64,000 nucleotides of DNA from Candidatus Pantoea gossypiicola (GTDB taxonomy: Bacteria; Pseudomonadota; Gammaproteobacteria; Enterobacterales; Enterobacteriaceae), in contig NZ_VWVM01000001.1 in the NCBI RefSeq assembly GCF_008632075.1, positions 124,001 through 188,000 on the forward strand, given 5' to 3'. The position numbers were made by a program, and so were the translations under genes. Positions 59,110-64,000 of this stretch are shown here, in pieces. The number at the start of each line of letters is the position of its first letter. Position 1 is the stretch's first letter. The notes beneath the pieces were generated by a model, which did not search any database, was not told where the DNA came from, and saw only the letters and a program-made list of their open reading frames with translations.

Positions 59110-59203
59110 GCTATCATCATTTATTCCATTATTACCTTCATTCTCCCCGAATGAGATGTACAACTTATTATTTCCCGCCGGACACATTGTCCGGCTTTTT
59201 TTT
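59110..59203 (+). ncRNA. micF: MicF small antisense RNA
   Basis: 94 nt divergent from the ompC-type porin gene, the same place as in E. coli. The 5' part GCTATCATCATTTATT is the region that pairs with ompF mRNA and matches E. coli MicF almost base for base. An internal hairpin around CATTCTCCCCGAATG and a terminator (GCCGGACA...TGTCCGGC with eight T) complete it. E. coli MicF is 93 nt. It should repress ompF-like porin translation under OmpR, SoxS or MarA control. Confidence 0.9.
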
Positions 59204-59384
59204 GCCTGAAATTTACCGTTCCGTTATATCTGCGTAAACTTTCTTACGCGGGTTAAATTAACTCCGCCTCACTTCCGCACAGAGTGTTAAATTGCGCACG
59301 CTTTGCACCAAGAATGATGAAATATCCGCCATGTTAATTTATCACCGTAATTAAGCAGGCGGATAGTGGGGATGGTGCTGATTT
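59204..59384. other. Gene-free stretch between micF and the secretion operon
   Basis: 181 bases without a supportable gene. A terminator for the converging type I secretion operon should lie here, but I see no convincing one. Confidence 0.5.
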
Positions 59385-60554
59385 TCAGCGCTCGCGCAGC
59401 GATTCTTTGACTTTATTCAGCGGCTTAATCAGATAGTCCATGACCGATTTCTGACCGGTTTTAATCTCTACGTTAGCCACCATACCCGGCACAATCGGAA
59501 ATTTTCGTCCGGCACGGTTGGTCAGCTCTGCTTTCTGGGTACGAACGTAAACACGATAGTAATATTGATCGCGTTTTACCTCATCCTGCAGAGTATCGGG
59601 CGACACCGTTTCAACTTCGCCGGACAGGTCACCATAGATAGAAGAGTCATAGGCGGTCACTTTTACGGTGGCGGGCAGACCGGGACGGATATACGCGATA
59701 TCACGTGGATTGATGCGCGTCTCAATCAGCAACTGATCCTCCAGCGGCACGATCTCCATCAGTTTACCGCCTGGCTCCAGTACGCCGCCGACCGTGGTGA
59801 CCTGAATATCTTTGACGATGCCGCGTACCGGCGAGTAGAGCGTGGCACGCGTCAGCTGATCCTCTTTGCCCGCAGCAACCTGCAGTTGTGCATCCAGTTC
59901 GGCATTGTTTTTCACCTGCTCTTCATGGGCGCGCACCAGATAGTCGTTACGCGCTTCATCAATTTTACCGCGCAGATCGCTGACCTGACGGCGCAGACGA
60001 ATCACCTCGACCTGCCCTGCCGCGCCCTTTGCCACCAGCGGTTCCGTCAGCCGCAGTTCATCCTGTACCAGTCTCAGCGACTGCTGCAGGTTACTGATGG
60101 TTTCGGTGAGATTACGACGACGCGACTCGTAGAGCTGCCGTTCGCGCGTGACCAGATTCGGCTCCTTCAGGGTTTCGGCGCTGAACGTCAGCGGCGTGCC
60201 TGACAATTCCGCCTCAAGCCTTTCGGATGAGGCACGCAGCGTGCGCACTTTGGCCTGCGCTTCGCCGAAGTTGGACTGGAAGCGCGTCGGATCAAGCGTC
60301 GCCAGCACCTGTCCTTTCTCAACAATATCGCCCTCATGCACATTCAGCTGTTTGACGATGCCGCCGTCCAGGCTGTCGATTACCTGCGCGCGACTGGAAG
60401 GTGTCACCTTGCCAGTGCCGACGGTCACCTCATCCAGAATAGCGAAGTGCGCCCAGATGAGAAAAATTGCCAGCGCGGCGGTGCAGAGCCAGATAATTGC
60501 CGATGTCCGGCGCTCATGACGGGCAAGATCTTTATCAACAATAACCAGACTCAT
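59385..60554 (-). CDS. HlyD-family membrane-fusion protein of a type I secretion system
   Basis: 389 residues: a cytosolic N-terminus, one membrane helix (about 19-38), a barrel-sandwich half (GKVTPSSRAQVIDSLDGGIVKQLNVHEGDIV), a long coiled coil (about 95-235), and a C-terminal half with IVPLEDQLLIETRI. It bridges the ABC exporter and the TolC-like outer-membrane channel. Starts 4 bases inside the ABC gene (ATGA overlap), so it is the last gene of the operon. Confidence 0.92.
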   Translation of the reverse strand: MSLVIVDKDLARHERRTSAIIWLCTAALAIFLIWAHFAILDEVTVGTGKVTPSSRAQVIDSLDGGIVKQLNVHEGDIVEKGQVLATLDPTRFQSNFGEAQAKVRTLRASSERLEAELSGTPLTFSAETLKEPNLVTRERQLYESRRRNLTETISNLQQSLRLVQDELRLTEPLVAKGAAGQVEVIRLRRQVSDLRGKIDEARNDYLVRAHEEQVKNNAELDAQLQVAAGKEDQLTRATLYSPVRGIVKDIQVTTVGGVLEPGGKLMEIVPLEDQLLIETRINPRDIAYIRPGLPATVKVTAYDSSIYGDLSGEVETVSPDTLQDEVKRDQYYYRVYVRTQKAELTNRAGRKFPIVPGMVANVEIKTGQKSVMDYLIKPLNKVKESLRER

Positions 60555-62695
60555 GCGGCATCTCCTTTTCCAGGCGTCGCTGGCGTCGTCGCACGGCGCA
60601 GGATCTCGTCACGCGGACCATCGGCCACAATCCGGCCGTTATCCATCACCACAATGCGGTCAACCATTTTCAGCAGCGCCGGACGGTGCGTCACCAGCAC
60701 CAGCGTCCGGCCACTGATCCAGCCCTGTAGCTGACGGATCACATGCTCTTCCAGCTGTTCATCCATGGCCGCCGTAGGTTCATCCAGCAGAACGACCTGC
60801 GGCTGTCGCAGGATCATCCGGCTTAGCATCACCATCTGACGCTGCCCGCCTGACAGTCCGCGTCCGCCTTCATTGATAATGCGATCCAGACTGGCGGCAT
60901 CCTGCTGGACCAGCGACAGCGCGCCGCTGATGCGCAGCGCCTGCAGCATCTCCTGTTCGCTGGCGTGGGGATTACCCAGCATCAGGTTCTGCCGCAACGT
61001 GCCAAAGAAGAGACGGGAGTCATGCGACAGCCAGCCGAGCTGACGGCGTAAATCGACAGGATCAATACGCTCAATGTCGACGCCATCGACAATCACCTTG
61101 CCCTGAGTGGCCTGCGCCTGACCGGCGAGGATCTTCAGCAGCGTCGACTTCCCTGCCCCGACTTTGCCCAGAATGGCAATCTTCTCGCCGGGTTTAATCT
61201 GCATCTGCTGCACGTTGAGCACATTCTTTTCATTCTCTTCGTCATAGCTGTAATGGACATTGCGCAGATCGTACTGGCCGGTAAGCGTCGGACAGTGCGC
61301 CAGCGTGGCGGCTTCAGGCTGGTCGAGCGGCTTTTTCAGCAACTCATCCAGCCCTTTCATCGCCATTTTGGCGTGCTGCCAGCGTGAGAAAACCATCGTC
61401 AGCTGCATTAACGGGGCGATGGTACGGGATGAGAGCAGGCTACAGGCGACCAGCGTACCGGTGGTGATTTGCGAATCGAGCACCAGATAGACGCCAAACA
61501 CCAGCATTCCGGCATAAGTGAGCTGCTGCACGGTTGACGCCCAGCCGGTAAGACGTGCGCCCCATAACCGCTGCTGATTGCTGATTGAAGCGCTGACTTC
61601 GTGGGTCTGTTCCCACTGACGCTGAAAATAGGGTTCCGCCTGCAGCGCCTTAATATCCTCAATCCCTTCGATCGTCTCCACCAGCACCGCATTGCGCAGC
61701 GCGCCCTCGCGCAGCCCCTCTTTGGCCAGCTTCGCCATCGGAATCTGGACCAGCAGGCCGGGAATGACGATCAGCGGGATCGCCGCCAGCGGAATCAGCA
61801 CCAGCCAGCCCCCCACAAACGACATGATAAACAGGAACAGGATGACAAACGGCAGATCGGCTGCTGCACCTACCGTGGTTGAGGTCAGCAACTCGCGCAC
61901 CTGGTCGATCTCACGCAGCTGCGAGATAAAGGATCCGGTCGATTTTGGCCGCGCCTCATTTCGGATGCTCATCGCCCGGGCAAACAGCATGGCCGAGACT
62001 TTGAGGTCGATGCGTTTGCCCATTAAGTCTGACACCTGAGTTCGCATCAGCCGAATCAGATACTCAATGGCTGCGGCGATCAGCACCCCGACAAACAGCA
62101 CCCAGAGCGTGGACTGCGACTGTGCCGGAATGACCCGATCGTAGACCTGCATCGAAAAGAGAATACCGGCCAGCGCCAGCACATTGCTGATCACCGAGGC
62201 CAGCGAGATCTCGGTAATACGGCGACCCATGCCACGAAAGTTTTTCCAGAACCAGTGCGGCTCATAGGGCTGAACGAATTCGTCGATACGCGCATCCCGG
62301 CCACGCGCCGCCACGCCGATCACCCCGACATCGCCCTGAGCACGTGCCAGCAGTTCCGATAAGGCGCTTTCACGTACCACATCGCCGCCTTCACTGAGCC
62401 AGTAGCGCGCGCTGCCGTCGGCATCAATGCTCTCCAGCACCGCCACGCTGGCATTTTCCAGCACCAGCACTACCGGGGTGATCTCCTGACGCCAGCGCAG
62501 TTTATTCTGCGGCACCATGGTCAGATGCAGTCCCAGCAGCCCGGAGAGCCGCTCCAGCTGCTGCGACACCGGCAGATGTTCAAACCAGCGCATCTGCTGA
62601 CGCAGGGTTTTGCCATCGGCAGGTTTACCGAATCGCGCGGCGACGCGCAGCATGGCGGCAATCCAGTTATCGGTGTTCAGGGTTGATGTACTCAT
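60551..62695 (-). CDS. Type I secretion ABC transporter (LapB-like)
   Basis: 714 residues: an N-terminal ~130-residue peptidase-like domain without the catalytic Cys of C39 (so a C39-like domain), then six membrane segments, and an ABC domain with Walker [13 protein letters not shown], signature LSGGQRQMV and Walker B VVLLDEPTAAMDE. This layout is typical of exporters for large RTX or Ig-like adhesins (LapB, SiiF, BapA systems). It lies between the TolC-like gene and the HlyD gene. Confidence 0.92.
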   Translation of the reverse strand: MSTSTLNTDNWIAAMLRVAARFGKPADGKTLRQQMRWFEHLPVSQQLERLSGLLGLHLTMVPQNKLRWRQEITPVVLVLENASVAVLESIDADGSARYWLSEGGDVVRESALSELLARAQGDVGVIGVAARGRDARIDEFVQPYEPHWFWKNFRGMGRRITEISLASVISNVLALAGILFSMQVYDRVIPAQSQSTLWVLFVGVLIAAAIEYLIRLMRTQVSDLMGKRIDLKVSAMLFARAMSIRNEARPKSTGSFISQLREIDQVRELLTSTTVGAAADLPFVILFLFIMSFVGGWLVLIPLAAIPLIVIPGLLVQIPMAKLAKEGLREGALRNAVLVETIEGIEDIKALQAEPYFQRQWEQTHEVSASISNQQRLWGARLTGWASTVQQLTYAGMLVFGVYLVLDSQITTGTLVACSLLSSRTIAPLMQLTMVFSRWQHAKMAMKGLDELLKKPLDQPEAATLAHCPTLTGQYDLRNVHYSYDEENEKNVLNVQQMQIKPGEKIAILGKVGAGKSTLLKILAGQAQATQGKVIVDGVDIERIDPVDLRRQLGWLSHDSRLFFGTLRQNLMLGNPHASEQEMLQALRISGALSLVQQDAASLDRIINEGGRGLSGGQRQMVMLSRMILRQPQVVLLDEPTAAMDEQLEEHVIRQLQGWISGRTLVLVTHRPALLKMVDRIVVMDNGRIVADGPRDEILRRATTPATPGKGDAA

Positions 62696-62711
62696 TATTA
62701 ATGCCTTATCG

Positions 62712-64000
62712 CTATTGCAGCGAAGGAAGGAGATCGCCGCTGCTTTGCTGGCGATCGATACCCATGATATCGAGCAGATTGTCTACCGCGGCGGCATAAC
62801 GCACGGTGGCATCCCAGCCGTCATAAAGCGCGGTGATACGTGAGCTGTCCGCCTGAAACACATCCTGTTCCACGCTCAGCAGATCGTTCAGGCTGCGCTT
62901 ACTCAGACGATATTCATCGGCGTAGACATTACGGGTATGGTCGGCGCTGGCCAGCTGTACTTCCCCGGCGGCCTGCCGCTGCTGCGCGCCAATCATGTCG
63001 GCATAAGCGGTGGAAGCATTCTGATTGATGGCGAGTTTGGCCTGCTGAACTGCAGCCTGTGCTGCTTCACGATCGCCCTCCGCTGACTCGGTTCTGGCAT
63101 TCACCATGCCGCCCTGATAAAGCGGCGCTTCCACCTGCAGCTGCACTTCATCATCCCAGTAAGACGAACGATCGTTTTCATAGCGGGTCCGGCCTGCCTG
63201 CACTTTGATGGTCGGCCAGTGGCCGGACTGCGCCTGGCGCACCCGCTCACGGGCGGCCTCCTGTTTAGACTGCGCGCTGCGTACTGCAGCGCTGCTTTCA
63301 TAGGCAATTTTGTCGAGGGTGATCTGCTGTTTCAGCAGCGCCTGGGGCAGTTCGGGCAGCGTGGCGGGCACGACACCGGTCAGCACGGTCAGTTGCGCGG
63401 TGGCGGAACGCAGCTGGGCGCGATATTGCTCCAGCGTGGCCTGCATCGCGGCGATGCGGGTTTCCGCCTGCAAAACATCTGACTGGGAATTGAGCCCGGC
63501 ATCGGCGCGCAGTTTTGCGATATCCCGTACCCGCTGCAGCGAGGCGATATTGGTGTGCGCCGTTTCAGACAGCGCCTGGTAGCGTTTAACTTCGAGGTAG
63601 GCCTGCAGCGTATCTTCCGCCACGGTCGTCATCGAATCGAACAGGCCGAAACGATAAGCCTCTGACAGGGCATGCTGTTCATCGATGGCGCTGCCGGTGC
63701 GGCCAAAGTCATAAAGGAGCTGACTGAGCGTGATACCACCGGAGCCATTATTGTTCAGACTGCCAGCGGAGTCGGTCTGGTGAGAGCGTCCCGCGGCACC
63801 CTGCAGTGAGATCTGCGGATACCAGGCGCTGCGGGCGGCATCCAGATCACCCTCACCGACGTGGATCTGTGCCGCCGCTTCCGAGATTTTCGGATTGCGG
63901 GCAAAGGCCCGGAGAATAGCGTCGCGCAGTGTTAAGCTGGCAATCTGTTCTTCGGTTGGCGCGGCGCGCCAGTTAAATTCGGCTTTAGGTAACGGTGCGG
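62712..64000 (-). CDS. TolC-family outer-membrane efflux protein, partial
   Basis: The frame is open from the stop at 62712 to the window edge, at least 429 codons, and the start lies outside. It shows the duplicated helical/strand repeats of TolC-type channels: APTEEQIASLTLRDAILRAFARNP near the visible N-terminus, LSQLLYDFGRTGSAI, TRIAAMQATLEQYRAQL, and the second repeat YQGGMVNARTESAEGDREAAQ. It is the first visible gene of the secretion operon; the exported adhesin should be encoded further upstream. Confidence 0.9.
   Translation of the reverse strand, partial: APLPKAEFNWRAAPTEEQIASLTLRDAILRAFARNPKISEAAAQIHVGEGDLDAARSAWYPQISLQGAAGRSHQTDSAGSLNNNGSGGITLSQLLYDFGRTGSAIDEQHALSEAYRFGLFDSMTTVAEDTLQAYLEVKRYQALSETAHTNIASLQRVRDIAKLRADAGLNSQSDVLQAETRIAAMQATLEQYRAQLRSATAQLTVLTGVVPATLPELPQALLKQQITLDKIAYESSAAVRSAQSKQEAARERVRQAQSGHWPTIKVQAGRTRYENDRSSYWDDEVQLQVEAPLYQGGMVNARTESAEGDREAAQAAVQQAKLAINQNASTAYADMIGAQQRQAAGEVQLASADHTRNVYADEYRLSKRSLNDLLSVEQDVFQADSSRITALYDGWDATVRYAAAVDNLLDIMGIDRQQSSGDLLPSLQ

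Overview
The window is about 55% GC chromosomal DNA from an enterobacterium. Gene order closely follows the E. coli metG-cdd-mgl-folE-lysP-fru-yej-ompC arc. Protein sequences, Enterobacterales-type regulatory sites and the particular gene losses and gains (maeA beside cdd, a type I secretion operon beside ompC, dispersed palindromic repeats) point to Erwiniaceae, most likely Pantoea. The genus call is inference; no search was run.

Layout. 1-7.7 kb: 5' part of mrp/apbC (minus), metG, yohJK, cdd with a CRP/CytR-like control region, maeA, sanA. 7.7-8.5 kb: a gene-free, repeat-packed stretch. 8.5-13.6 kb: galactose uptake operon mglBAC and its repressor galS (minus), each with a CRP site and gal operator at matching distances. 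13.6-19.8 kb: yeiB, folE, an MFS transporter with a divergent LysR regulator, and the formaldehyde detoxification pair frmA-fghA. 19.9-26.9 kb: Fur-boxed siderophore-type ABC permease and ATPase, lysP, yeiE, a DUF1232 protein, yeiH, nfo. 27-31.2 kb: fruBKA with two Cra operators. 31.5-35.2 kb: a VapBC toxin-antitoxin pair, yeiW plus a decayed yeiW copy, efpL (yeiP), Zur-boxed yeiR, lpxT. 35.7-48.1 kb: mepS, pdeN (rtn), the yejABEF peptide importer, yejG, bcr, rsuA, radD. 48.2-52 kb: rplY, yejK, yejL, yejM (pbgA), tRNA-Pro(GGG). 52-57.7 kb: accessory small ORFs, a phosphopantetheinyl transferase, yojI, alkB, apbE. 57.7-64 kb: an OmpC-type porin, a MicF small RNA, and a type I secretion operon (TolC-like, ABC, HlyD) that runs off the right edge.

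How the parts work together. Most genes are conserved housekeeping or carbon-uptake functions under classic global control: CRP with GalS/GalR, Cra, Fur, Zur, OmpR and a probable sigma-S promoter. The accessory content sits at synteny breaks: vapBC where E. coli has setB, the PPTase and small ORFs after proL, and the secretion operon beyond ompC/micF.

The most unusual material is a family of three dispersed palindromic elements (77, 180 and 336 bp) sharing 13-bp terminal inverted repeats. The two larger copies differ by exactly two 78-bp internal units, and both carry an open frame for a small helical-repeat peptide. Other points of interest are a MicF homologue, a Zur palindrome in front of yeiR, a duplicated and decayed yeiW, and several small ORFs with strong ribosome binding sites.
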